A stretch of 64,000 nt of DNA. Source: Paracoccus onubensis. Lineage in GTDB: Bacteria; Pseudomonadota; Alphaproteobacteria; Rhodobacterales; Rhodobacteraceae. Of this stretch, positions 53,421-61,307 are shown in pieces (the first letter of the stretch is position 1; the number at the start of each line of letters is the position of its first letter). The stretch covers positions 105,699 to 169,698 of the forward strand of contig NZ_QZCG01000012.1 in assembly GCF_003591515.1 (NCBI RefSeq), written 5' to 3'. Made by a program: the position numbers and the translations under genes. The notes under the pieces were generated by a model. That model had not been told where the DNA came from, ran no database searches, and saw only the letters and a program-made list of their open reading frames with translations.

Positions 53421-54506
53421 ATGGATTTCAACCTCTCTGACCACCACCAGATGCTGGCGGACAGTCTGCGCCGGTTTTTGGCCGATAATTACGAGTTCGA
53501 AACCCGCAACAAACAGGTCTATGCCGAACCTTGGCATTCGCCGGAAATCTGGTCGGGTCTGGCCGATCTGGGTGTGATGGGCGCTTTCGTAACGGAAGAG
53601 CAGGGCGGTTTCGGGGGCAGCCCCGAGGACGTCCTTGTCATCTTCGAGGAAGTCGGCCGCGGTCTCTGCGCCGAGCCGCTGCTGGGGACGTTGCTTGGCA
53701 TTCGCCTGCTGGCGGCACTGGGCCGCCGTGAAATGGTTGGCGATATTGTTGCCGGAACCGCCCGGACGGCGCTTGCCGTCTATGAACCGCAGGTGGCTTG
53801 CGATCTTTCTTATCTCGAGGCGGACGCGCGGAAGAGCGGCGACAGATGGCGTCTGACCGGACGGAAATCGGCTGTATATGGTGCGGCCGGGGCGGATCAC
53901 CTTCTGGTCGCGGCCCGCACGGATGACGGTATCGGGCTGTTCCTGCCCGAAAATCCCGAACTGATTTCGGCCACCATGGTTGATGGCGGAAATATCGCCG
54001 ATCTGATCATGGACGATCTGCCCGCAGAATGCGTTTCCGCCGATTGCTGCGGGGCGTTGGAGGACGCGCTTGATCTTGGCCGCATCGCGCTTTGTGCCGA
54101 GGCGGTCGGTGTGATGACCCGGTTGATTGATCTGACCGTGGATTATCTGAAGCAACGCCAGCAATTCGACAGGCCGCTTGCCGCGTTCCAGGCCCTGCAG
54201 CACCGGGTCGTGGATATGTTGGTGGAACTGGAGCAATGCCGCTCGATCACCATCGCTGCGGTAGCGGCATTCGGAGGCAGCGATCAGACCCGCAGGGTAT
54301 CGCAGGCCAAGAACCTGATCGGACGCATGGGGCGGAAAATTGCGGAAGACGCGATCCAGATGCATGGGGGTATCGGCATGACCTGGGAATATCCCGGTGC
54401 CCATTATGCCAAGCGCCTGGTCATGATCGATCATCAGCTTGGCGATCACGTCGATCACGTGCAACGTCTGATCCTGATGCCGGATAAGCCAAACGCGCCG
54501 GCGTGA
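53421..54506 (+). CDS. Acyl-CoA dehydrogenase (second of a pair)
   Basis: A 361-residue acyl-CoA dehydrogenase homologue starting MDFNLSDHHQMLADSLRRFL. The middle beta domain is poorly conserved: the usual flavin-site phrase is replaced by RLTGRKSAVYGAAGADHLL. The C-terminal domain is better kept, with QRQQFDRPLAAFQALQHRV and QMHGGIGMTWEYPGAHYAKR. The smaller size and weak middle fit the partner subunit of a heteromeric dehydrogenase, or a diverged paralogue. Last gene of the thiolase operon. Confidence 0.9.
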   Translation: MDFNLSDHHQMLADSLRRFLADNYEFETRNKQVYAEPWHSPEIWSGLADLGVMGAFVTEEQGGFGGSPEDVLVIFEEVGRGLCAEPLLGTLLGIRLLAALGRREMVGDIVAGTARTALAVYEPQVACDLSYLEADARKSGDRWRLTGRKSAVYGAAGADHLLVAARTDDGIGLFLPENPELISATMVDGGNIADLIMDDLPAECVSADCCGALEDALDLGRIALCAEAVGVMTRLIDLTVDYLKQRQQFDRPLAAFQALQHRVVDMLVELEQCRSITIAAVAAFGGSDQTRRVSQAKNLIGRMGRKIAEDAIQMHGGIGMTWEYPGAHYAKRLVMIDHQLGDHVDHVQRLILMPDKPNAPA

Positions 54507-54611
54507 TTGCAAACCGGTACAGCGCGGCAGAAGGAGCGGATTTCTTCTGCTGGCTACCGGGCGGAAACGCATTCCGAACGACGCGGTCCCGCTGAGAAAA
54601 ACGGCAAGGCC

Positions 54612-55307
54612 CTATGCAATCTGGGCGAAACGCGGCGATGCGGTGCGATTGTCGAAGAAGGGTACGGTATCGGGCTGCGGAAGCGGCGCATGATAGGGGA
54701 CCGATCCGGTCAACTCGGTGATCTCGGCCAGCACGACTTCCGTGATGAAGGGAAGATTCAACGTTCTCGCCTCTGCCAGCGGAACCCAGTGAAGATGCGA
54801 AAGCTCGTCACAAGCGCGGCCAAAATCATCCGGATTGCCGCTGATCCTATGCGCATCGACAACAAAGAACCGTGCGTCGAAACGCCGGGGCCGACCGGGT
54901 GGGGTAATGGCCCGAAAGACATAGTGCAATTGCGAGGCATCCGGACTCAGGCCGGTTTCGGCATATCCCGGCCATGTGCTTTGCGGACCGTCCTGCAAGC
55001 CGATCAGCAGCCCGGTTTCTTCGGCCAGCTCGCGCAGGGCGGCGGCGGAAATGGCATGCGGATCCGGTGATATGCCTTCGCGCGGCTCGGCAACAAGGCG
55101 CTGCCGGTGCAGTTCGCCAATCGGGCGGGCAAGAGGGCTTGCCGCATCCTCGTGATCGACGGCGCCGCCCGGAAAGACGTATTTCGAGGGCATGAAGGCT
55201 GCCTTCGCCCCGCGCATACCCATCAGAACAGAACTGCCGCCTTCATCACGCCTGACCAGAATGATCGTTGCGGCGTCCCGGATCGGCGGATTTTCTAGTT
55301 GGTTCAT
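54612..55307 (-). CDS. NUDIX hydrolase
   Basis: A 231-residue NUDIX protein. The Nudix box is spread out as FPGGAVDHEDA, then AAALRELAEETGLLIG (RELxEETG with the metal-binding Glu residues) after a longer insert than usual, as in the NUDT19-like (RP2p) group that may act on CoA or nucleoside diphosphates. ATG 55307 overlaps the DUF983 stop as ATGA, showing translational coupling. The longer upstream frame is rejected. Confidence 0.9.
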   Translation of the reverse strand: MNQLENPPIRDAATIILVRRDEGGSSVLMGMRGAKAAFMPSKYVFPGGAVDHEDAASPLARPIGELHRQRLVAEPREGISPDPHAISAAALRELAEETGLLIGLQDGPQSTWPGYAETGLSPDASQLHYVFRAITPPGRPRRFDARFFVVDAHRISGNPDDFGRACDELSHLHWVPLAEARTLNLPFITEVVLAEITELTGSVPYHAPLPQPDTVPFFDNRTASPRFAQIA

Positions 55308-55729
55308 GATGAGAGGGTTCCGGGGGCGGTTCCGGAATCTTTGCTGAACCCATGCATGCGCCGTGCCCATTGCAGCCCGACCATGCCACCCTTGATCCGT
55401 GGCAGTAGAAGAAGCGAAAGGATCACGGTTCCAAGCCCGAATATCAGGATCATTGTCATCGCACTCGGCCGCCACGCGATATAAGAGGCCAGAAGCAGCG
55501 GCGCAGCAAGATGCGAGACCAGAAGGATCGTCAGATATGCCGGCCCGTCATCCGCGCGCTGATGGTGCAATGCCTCGCCGCAATTCGGGCAATGATCCAC
55601 GACTTTCAGGTAAGAACTGAACAGCCTGCCGTCGCCGCATGAAGGACAACGACCTTTCACCCCGCGCATCATCGCCTCGCGCAGGGGGCGTTCCTGTACG
55701 GCAGACAGGTTTGTATCGGTTTGGGTCAT
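55304..55729 (-). CDS. DUF983 zinc-ribbon membrane protein
   Basis: A 141-residue protein. Two CxxC pairs, RCPSCGDG and HCPNCGEA, form a probable zinc ribbon, followed by two transmembrane helices (LTILLVSHLAAPLLLASYI and MILIFGLGTVILSLLLLP). This is the DUF983 pattern common in alphaproteobacteria; function unknown. AAGGAA is nine bases before ATG 55729. Coupled to the NUDIX gene. Confidence 0.92.
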   Translation of the reverse strand: MTQTDTNLSAVQERPLREAMMRGVKGRCPSCGDGRLFSSYLKVVDHCPNCGEALHHQRADDGPAYLTILLVSHLAAPLLLASYIAWRPSAMTMILIFGLGTVILSLLLLPRIKGGMVGLQWARRMHGFSKDSGTAPGTLSS

Positions 55730-55859
55730 CGCAGCATATTCCTTCGCTCGCACGGCCGTCGGAGCCTGGGCTCAACATAACGTCTTGACGCTGGCACCGC
55801 CATAGTTAGCAGTAATACTGTGCAGATATGCCGCAGAGTCTCAACCTTTCGGAGGAGAA

Positions 55860-56150
55860 ATGAGCTATAGCATCCAAGCGGCGGAAAAGCTTGCATTGCA
55901 GGCTCTCTCCCATATCGCCGCCCGCCCCGAACTGGTATCTGCATTATTCGCCAGCAGCGGCCTTGATCCCGAAACATTGCGCAAGGCGGCCGAAAGCCCG
56001 GATTTTCATGCGCATTTGCTTGATTTCCTGCTGGAAGATGATCGTCGGGTACTGGATTTTTCCCAGGCGATCGGCATCCGTCCCGAGGAAGTTCTGGCCG
56101 CCCGTACGGTGATTGGCGGACCGGGCAGTTTCGGTTGGGAGCCGGACTGA
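55860..56150 (+). CDS. DUF3572 protein
   Basis: A 96-residue helical protein, starting MSYSIQAAEKLALQALSHIA; LLDFLLEDDRRVLDFSQ and PGSFGWEPD are typical of the alphaproteobacterial DUF3572 family. GGAGGAG ends two bases before the ATG. Function unknown. In relatives it lies near two-component signalling genes; here the H-NOX/GGDEF-like gene follows after 68 bases. Confidence 0.88.
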   Translation: MSYSIQAAEKLALQALSHIAARPELVSALFASSGLDPETLRKAAESPDFHAHLLDFLLEDDRRVLDFSQAIGIRPEEVLAARTVIGGPGSFGWEPD

Positions 56151-56218
56151 GTTTTCTGCGTCGCCTTTCGTACTTCCTTTACAGATAGGGATTATTGATC
56201 GTTCCAGCGGAGATATTC

Positions 56219-57826
56219 ATGAACTGGCTGGTCCGACACTCTATCGAATCCTATATGCGGCAAAATCACGGTCGCCAGTTTTTGGATTCTGCCCATGCGG
56301 CCATGGAAGCCGACTGTCATTTCTCATCCTTCTCGGCCCGAGACGGTATCGCATTGATTTCCAAGGCGGCGCATCTGCTGGGGAAGCCCGAGACCGAAAT
56401 ATTCGGCGATTTTGGCGAATGGATCGCGCGTATAGAACCGGTTCGGAACGCGCTGCGCGTCATGGGGCGCGATTTCAGCGAGTTTCTGACCAATCTCGGC
56501 ATGCTTCCGGATCGCCTGCGTCTGGTATTGGGCGAAGCCGCCATTCCCCAGCTTCGGGTCCGCAGTGCCGGGGGCAAGGCGGTATCCGTGGAACTTCCCC
56601 CGGGTCGGGGCGGGTGGAGCGATCTTCTGGCCGGAATGCTGCGCGTGATGGCAAAGGACTACGAGGCAGATACCGGGATCGTTGCAGGTGAAAACCACGT
56701 CGAAATCCAGGTGAGGGCCACGCAGGCCGCAATTTCGGCCATCGGTTGCAATGACGGCAATTCTGAAGGTGAAAACGCCATGAAGGACGAATTGAAAACA
56801 GCTTCGTTCACCATAAGCGACGACGCTATCTCGATATTGCTGCCAATGCATCTTATCGTGGACGGGCAGGGAAACCTGTTGGGCGCAGGGCCGACATTAC
56901 GGAAGTTCCTGCCTGCCCATGCCAGCAACCTGGACGAGGCCTTCACAATCATTCATCCGGTTTGCGACGGCTTGGCGGTGGGGGTTCTGGATGATGCCGC
57001 TCGGCGTGGTCTTCGATTGGAGCTTCGCCTGAACGGATCTGCGCAGATCACATTATATGCTCATCCGGTCCGGATCGGGGCGGATCGGCTTCTTCTGGAT
57101 TTAAGCTTTGGGGCGGGGCTGCCTGATGCGATAAAGAAGCTGCAACTGGACATTTCCGATTTTCCGGCCTCCAGCCTCGCATCCGAGCTGGTTTTCCTGC
57201 ATGACGCCAATCTTTCAGTCATGCGGAATTTGCCGCGACTGGAACAGGATCGTCGCCGGGCGCAACAGAACGCGGATAACCGTGCAATGATGGATCCATT
57301 GACCGGATTGCTGAACGTTCAAGGTTTCGAAAAGGCATTTCTTGGCATGCCGGGCAGCGACCTGAAAAAGGAATACGGTTTTGCGCTGGCGCTGCTGGAA
57401 CTGGAATATCTTGATGAAATGGTGGAATTTTACGGCCACGTGGCAGGTCATCGGATCATTGCGCAGGTTGGGCGGATCATCGGCGATGCGGTGGCAAAGG
57501 GCGATATCGCGGCAAGGCTGGAATGGAACCGGATCGCATTGATCCTGCCCAATATTCACGACGGAATGCAGGCACGGGCACTATGCGAGCGTATTGCCTC
57601 GGCCATTGCAAAGCCTGTTCCTTGCGGGGAGTCTTACTGCCACGTCGCCGCCAGTTGGGGTATTGTCATGTCGAGTGTCGGTCCTGGTCGAAATCTCGAA
57701 GCAATGCTGTCGGATGCCGAGGCGGCGCTTGACGGTTCAAAGCGAAGTGGCGGCGGGCAGGTGACGGTACTGAACCTATCCGAAAATCCTTACCTTCGGC
57801 CGCATAGCGGAACGATCTGGCAATAG
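56219..57826 (+). CDS. Degenerate H-NOX - HNOBA - GGDEF-like protein
   Basis: A 535-residue protein in the order of soluble guanylate cyclase. Residues 1-167 resemble H-NOX (heme-NO-binding): MNWLVRHSIESYMRQNHG start, GRDFSEFLTNLGML. The proximal heme His expected after NLxxL is Pro97, and YxSxR is L126-P-P-G-R130, keeping only Arg. Residues about 195-340 match the PAS-like HNOBA domain (LLPMHLIVDGQGNLLGAG; LDISDFPASSLASELVFLH). A short helical linker leads to a GGDEF-like fold (355-520, DPLTGLLNVQGFEKAF), where GGDEF is EWNRI (435-439), so cyclase activity is not expected. ATG 56219 has GGAGA upstream and fits H-NOX N-termini; an in-frame TTG lies at 56195. Probably a heme-free or altered signalling scaffold. 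Confidence 0.82.
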   Translation: MNWLVRHSIESYMRQNHGRQFLDSAHAAMEADCHFSSFSARDGIALISKAAHLLGKPETEIFGDFGEWIARIEPVRNALRVMGRDFSEFLTNLGMLPDRLRLVLGEAAIPQLRVRSAGGKAVSVELPPGRGGWSDLLAGMLRVMAKDYEADTGIVAGENHVEIQVRATQAAISAIGCNDGNSEGENAMKDELKTASFTISDDAISILLPMHLIVDGQGNLLGAGPTLRKFLPAHASNLDEAFTIIHPVCDGLAVGVLDDAARRGLRLELRLNGSAQITLYAHPVRIGADRLLLDLSFGAGLPDAIKKLQLDISDFPASSLASELVFLHDANLSVMRNLPRLEQDRRRAQQNADNRAMMDPLTGLLNVQGFEKAFLGMPGSDLKKEYGFALALLELEYLDEMVEFYGHVAGHRIIAQVGRIIGDAVAKGDIAARLEWNRIALILPNIHDGMQARALCERIASAIAKPVPCGESYCHVAASWGIVMSSVGPGRNLEAMLSDAEAALDGSKRSGGGQVTVLNLSENPYLRPHSGTIWQ

Positions 57827-57883
57827 TGATCGCTGACAAGATCCTGCGTTGGCATTACCCGCCCGATTGGATAAATCGAGCGG

Positions 57884-58498
57884 ATGATCGCAAAAACACC
57901 CCTTGTCTTGCCGGGAATGCGTATCGGCCTGTTGGGCGGATCTTTCGATCCAGCCCATGAAGGACATGTCCATATCACCGAAAACGCCCTGTGCCGGTTT
58001 GGGCTCGATCGGGTATGGTGGCTGGTCAGCCCCGGAAATCCGCTCAAGACGCAAGGCCCCGCACCGATCGATGCGCGGATCGACAAGGCCCGGCAGCTTA
58101 TGCGTCATCCAAAGGTGGATATAACCGATATCGAGGCACAGTTGGGAACCCGGCTGACCGTGGACACGATCGCCGCGCTGCAACGGCAATGTCCGGGCGT
58201 GCATTTCGTCTGGCTGATGGGCTCGGACAATCTGGTGCAATTCGATCGCTGGGATCGCTGGAACGAGATCGCGCAGCGTGTTCCGCTGGGAGTACTGGCG
58301 CGGCCGGGATCGCGTCTGGCGGCACGAAGATCCCGGACTGCGCGAATATTGCGCCGGTGGCGGCTGCCCGAGGCGAATGCCCGCCTGTTGCCGGTCATGA
58401 ATACACCTGCCTGGGTTCTGGCGAATTTGCCGATGTCGCATTTGTCTTCGACACTTATTCGGCTGGGGCGCAGCCCGCAAACTGAGGAAACAGGATGA
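57884..58498 (+). CDS. nadD: Nicotinate-nucleotide adenylyltransferase
   Basis: A 204-residue NadD, which joins nicotinate mononucleotide and ATP to deamido-NAD in NAD synthesis. GLLGGSFDPAHEGHVHI is the nucleotidyltransferase HxGH motif, and SHLSSTLIR near the end is the ISSTxIR-type motif. VWWLVSPGNPLK and WLMGSDNLVQFDRW are diagnostic. ATG 57884 or 57917 could both start it. The stop overlaps the dacB start as ATGA. Confidence 0.95.
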   Translation: MIAKTPLVLPGMRIGLLGGSFDPAHEGHVHITENALCRFGLDRVWWLVSPGNPLKTQGPAPIDARIDKARQLMRHPKVDITDIEAQLGTRLTVDTIAALQRQCPGVHFVWLMGSDNLVQFDRWDRWNEIAQRVPLGVLARPGSRLAARRSRTARILRRWRLPEANARLLPVMNTPAWVLANLPMSHLSSTLIRLGRSPQTEETG

Positions 58499-59934
58499 GA
58501 CGGTATTCACGACGCGAGTTGCTTCAGGGTGCCGTTGCTCTTGGACTGACGGCGCAAGGCGCCTTTGCGCAGGACGTTGAGGTCAAAGCGATCCCGGGGC
58601 AGGGGCTTGCCGCAAGGCCGCCCGTCAGGCCGTTGCCGGATAGCCGGGCGGTTATCGCCGCCGCAGATCTGCCGGGGCGGGTCCGTTACGCTCTTTTTGA
58701 TCCGGCGACAGGACAGATGCTTGAGGAACATGAGGGCGCTGTGCCCGTTCCTCCTGCCAGCACGCTCAAGACCATAACCGCGCTTTATGCGCTTGACCGG
58801 CTGGGCGCGTCGCATCGGTTTCGCACCCGCGTGCTGCGCTCGGACGGGATGCTGATACTGGCCGGGGGCGGAGATCCGGTTCTTTCCAGCGACGATCTGG
58901 CCAGTCTTGCGGACGATCTGACAAAGGCGGGGACAACATCACCCCAGCGATTCGCGGTCTGGGGCGGTGCCTTGCCGCGGATCGAAGAGATCGCGCCACC
59001 GCAGGAAGATCATCTCGCCTATAACCCGGCACTCTCGGGGATGATCCTGAATTTCAACCGCGTGCATCTTGGCTGGCGCCGGGCAAATGGCGATTATCAG
59101 ATGTCTCTGGAGGCGCGCGCCGCCAGAAACTCGCCGCGTGCCTATACCGTTACCGCCCAAGCTGCCGCGCAATCGGACCTGTTCAGCTATCGCTTTGACG
59201 GAGGCCATGAAATCTGGACCGTTGACCGTTCGGCCATGGGGCAGGCAGGGAGTCGCTGGCTGCCTGTGCGCCGGCCCGAACTATATGCCGGCGATGTGTT
59301 CCAAACCTTGTGTCGCGCCAGTGGATTGGTCCTGCCTTCCCCCGAGGTGATTCAGGACATTCCGGCGGGTGAAGAGATTGCCATCCATGAAAGCCCGCCA
59401 CTCGGCGAAATCGTCAGGGATATGCTGTATTATTCGACCAATCTGACCGCCGAGGTGATTGGGCTTCATGCCAGTTCCGCACCCGATCTGAAAAGCTCGG
59501 CGGAGTTGATGCAGCAATGGGTGGAAACCCGGATCCAGCCTGCGGACATGACGCTGGCGGATCATTCCGGCCTGTCCGCGGATAGCAGGGTCACCGCGGC
59601 AGCCATGACAAGGCTGATGGCCGGCCCGGGACTGGACGCGAAACTCCAGGATTTTCTCAAACATGATCCGTTGGCCGAATCCGTGAAGACCGATACGAAG
59701 ACGATGGCAGAGGTGGTCGCCAAGACTGGCACGCTCAATTTCGTCTCGAATCTGGCAGGATTTGCGACCGCGCCTTCCGGTCGCAGGTTGGCTTTCGCGA
59801 TTCTCTGTTCTGACCCGGACCGGCACGCAGCAACACAAGGGCAGGACCTTCCCTCCGGCGTAATCGGCTGGACCCGGAAAGCCAAGCGGGTTCAGTATGA
59901 TCTGATCGAGAACTGGATTATGCGCTTCGCTTGA
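58495..59934 (+). CDS. dacB: D-alanyl-D-alanine carboxypeptidase/endopeptidase (PBP4, S13)
   Basis: A 479-residue class C penicillin-binding protein that trims peptidoglycan cross-links. An N-terminal export signal with a twin-arginine look (SRRELL, residues 5-10) ends near AQGAFAQ. The SxxK motif is S89-T-L-K92, SxN is in MLYYSTNLTAEVIG and KTG in VVAKTGTLNFVSNLAGF. Normal length for DacB. Coupled to nadD by the ATGA overlap. It is the last clearly chromosomal gene before the integrase. Confidence 0.95.
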   Translation: MRRYSRRELLQGAVALGLTAQGAFAQDVEVKAIPGQGLAARPPVRPLPDSRAVIAAADLPGRVRYALFDPATGQMLEEHEGAVPVPPASTLKTITALYALDRLGASHRFRTRVLRSDGMLILAGGGDPVLSSDDLASLADDLTKAGTTSPQRFAVWGGALPRIEEIAPPQEDHLAYNPALSGMILNFNRVHLGWRRANGDYQMSLEARAARNSPRAYTVTAQAAAQSDLFSYRFDGGHEIWTVDRSAMGQAGSRWLPVRRPELYAGDVFQTLCRASGLVLPSPEVIQDIPAGEEIAIHESPPLGEIVRDMLYYSTNLTAEVIGLHASSAPDLKSSAELMQQWVETRIQPADMTLADHSGLSADSRVTAAAMTRLMAGPGLDAKLQDFLKHDPLAESVKTDTKTMAEVVAKTGTLNFVSNLAGFATAPSGRRLAFAILCSDPDRHAATQGQDLPSGVIGWTRKAKRVQYDLIENWIMRFA

Positions 59935-60119
59935 ATTTGTTGCGGTTTCAATTGGAAATGGCGGAGGCGGTGGAAAGGTAACTAAATACCTGCACGTTCC
60001 GTAACCTTCCTAAGTACATAGAATTGATTGGATATTTTCTCTTGCGTTGTTCCCGCATGTTCCGTTAATGTTCATGTTGTTCCCGCGCCAAGTGGGGGAA
60101 GTTATGGCGGAAAGAAAGG
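59935..60119. other. Junction between host genes and the integrative element
   Basis: A 185-base gap that should contain the left attachment site, though the core cannot be seen because the other end is outside the window. No tRNA gene is recognised. GTTGTTCCCGC is repeated at 60046-60056 and 60076-60086. The sequence becomes more AT-rich than the host genes before it. Confidence 0.45.
60046..60086. repeat. Direct repeat GTTGTTCCCGC, 30 bp apart
   Basis: Two perfect 11-bp copies (60046-60056, 60076-60086) just before the integrase gene, where tyrosine integrases often have arm-type binding sites. Role inferred. Confidence 0.5.
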
Positions 60120-61307
60120 TTGGGATACCTGTTGCGCAAACCGGCTAAAACACTCACCGCCCGCATGGTGCAGACCGTCACCGAGCCGGGGAAATATTTC
60201 GACGGCCACGGCCTCTATCTGCGGGTCGATAAGCCCGGTGGCAAGTTCTGGGTCCAGCGCATTGTCATCAACGGAAAGCGTTGTGAACTCGGCCTCGGCA
60301 GTCTTGATTTCGTGTCGCTGGCTGATGCCCGGATCGCGGCCTATGAGAACCGCAAGCTGGCCCGAGCCGGTGGCGATCCTCTGGCGGAGCGCAGAGAGGC
60401 AAAGGCAGTCCTGACATTCGAGGAAGCGGCCCGCGAGGTTCACCGCATCCACCTGCCGACCTGGAAGAACCCCAAGCACGGCGATCAATTCCTCAACACG
60501 CTGGCGACCTATGCCTTTCCCACGATGGGATCGACTAAGGTGCCGGACGTGACCTCAGGCGATATTCTGGCCGTCCTGCAACCGATCTGGCTGACCAAGG
60601 CTGAAACCGCACGCCGGGTGAAACAGCGGATCGGCACCGTCATGAAATGGTGCATCGCTAAGGGCTGGCGCAGGGACAATCCCGTTGATTCGGTAGATAA
60701 AGGCCTGCCTAAGCAGACGGCTAAGACGACGCACCGGAAATCCCTGCCATATGATCAGGTCGCGGGCTGCCTCGATACAGTCGCCGCGACAAGCGCCGGC
60801 CTATCGACCAAGCTGTGTTTTGAATTGCTGGTGCTGACATGCGTACGATCGGTCGAGGTGCGCGAAGCCCGCTGGTCAGAGATCGACATGACGGCCAAGG
60901 TCTGGGAAATTCCGGCCGATCGAATGAAAATGGATCGGCCTCATCGCATACCGTTGTCCGCCCGCGCGATGGCGGTGCTGGAACGGGCAGGGGGACTGGA
61001 TGATGATCTGGTGTTCCCCGGCACCAAGAAGGGCAAGCCGCTGTCAGACGCCACGCTGCTCAAGCTGATCCGCGAAAACGGCTTCGATGTGGACATTCAC
61101 GGCTTCCGCACGTCCTTCCGCACATGGGCGCAGGAAAAGACGAACTTCCCCCGCGAGGTGGCCGAGGCCGTCCTGGCGCACCTGTCAGGGGATGAGACTG
61201 AAAGAGCCTATGCCCGCAGCGACCTGTTCGAGAAGCGGCGCAAGATGATGGACGCATGGGCAAGGTATCTCGCGCAGGATAGCGCCAAGGTTGTGAGGAT
61301 TGGCTGA
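60120..61307 (+). CDS. int: P4-type tyrosine integrase
   Basis: A 395-residue tyrosine recombinase with the DUF4102-type N-terminal arm-binding domain (YFDGHGLYLRVDKPGGKFW) and a C-terminal catalytic domain. Catalytic residues by position: Arg243 in LTCVRSVEVREARW, His327 and Arg330 in HGFRTSFRTW, His354 in LAHLSGDETERAY and Tyr364. All are present, so it should be active. No ATG fits the N-terminus: TTG 60120 (with GGAAAGAAAGG upstream) is used here, TTG 60132 is an alternative, and ATG 60165 would cut into the family region. The stop and the next ATG share one base. Confidence 0.95.
   Translation: MGYLLRKPAKTLTARMVQTVTEPGKYFDGHGLYLRVDKPGGKFWVQRIVINGKRCELGLGSLDFVSLADARIAAYENRKLARAGGDPLAERREAKAVLTFEEAAREVHRIHLPTWKNPKHGDQFLNTLATYAFPTMGSTKVPDVTSGDILAVLQPIWLTKAETARRVKQRIGTVMKWCIAKGWRRDNPVDSVDKGLPKQTAKTTHRKSLPYDQVAGCLDTVAATSAGLSTKLCFELLVLTCVRSVEVREARWSEIDMTAKVWEIPADRMKMDRPHRIPLSARAMAVLERAGGLDDDLVFPGTKKGKPLSDATLLKLIRENGFDVDIHGFRTSFRTWAQEKTNFPREVAEAVLAHLSGDETERAYARSDLFEKRRKMMDAWARYLAQDSAKVVRIG

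Noticed and set aside
54527..54550. GCAGAAG/CTTCTGC hairpin after the second acyl-CoA dehydrogenase
   Set aside because: Seven-bp stem with a ten-base loop and no T run; not convincing as a terminator.
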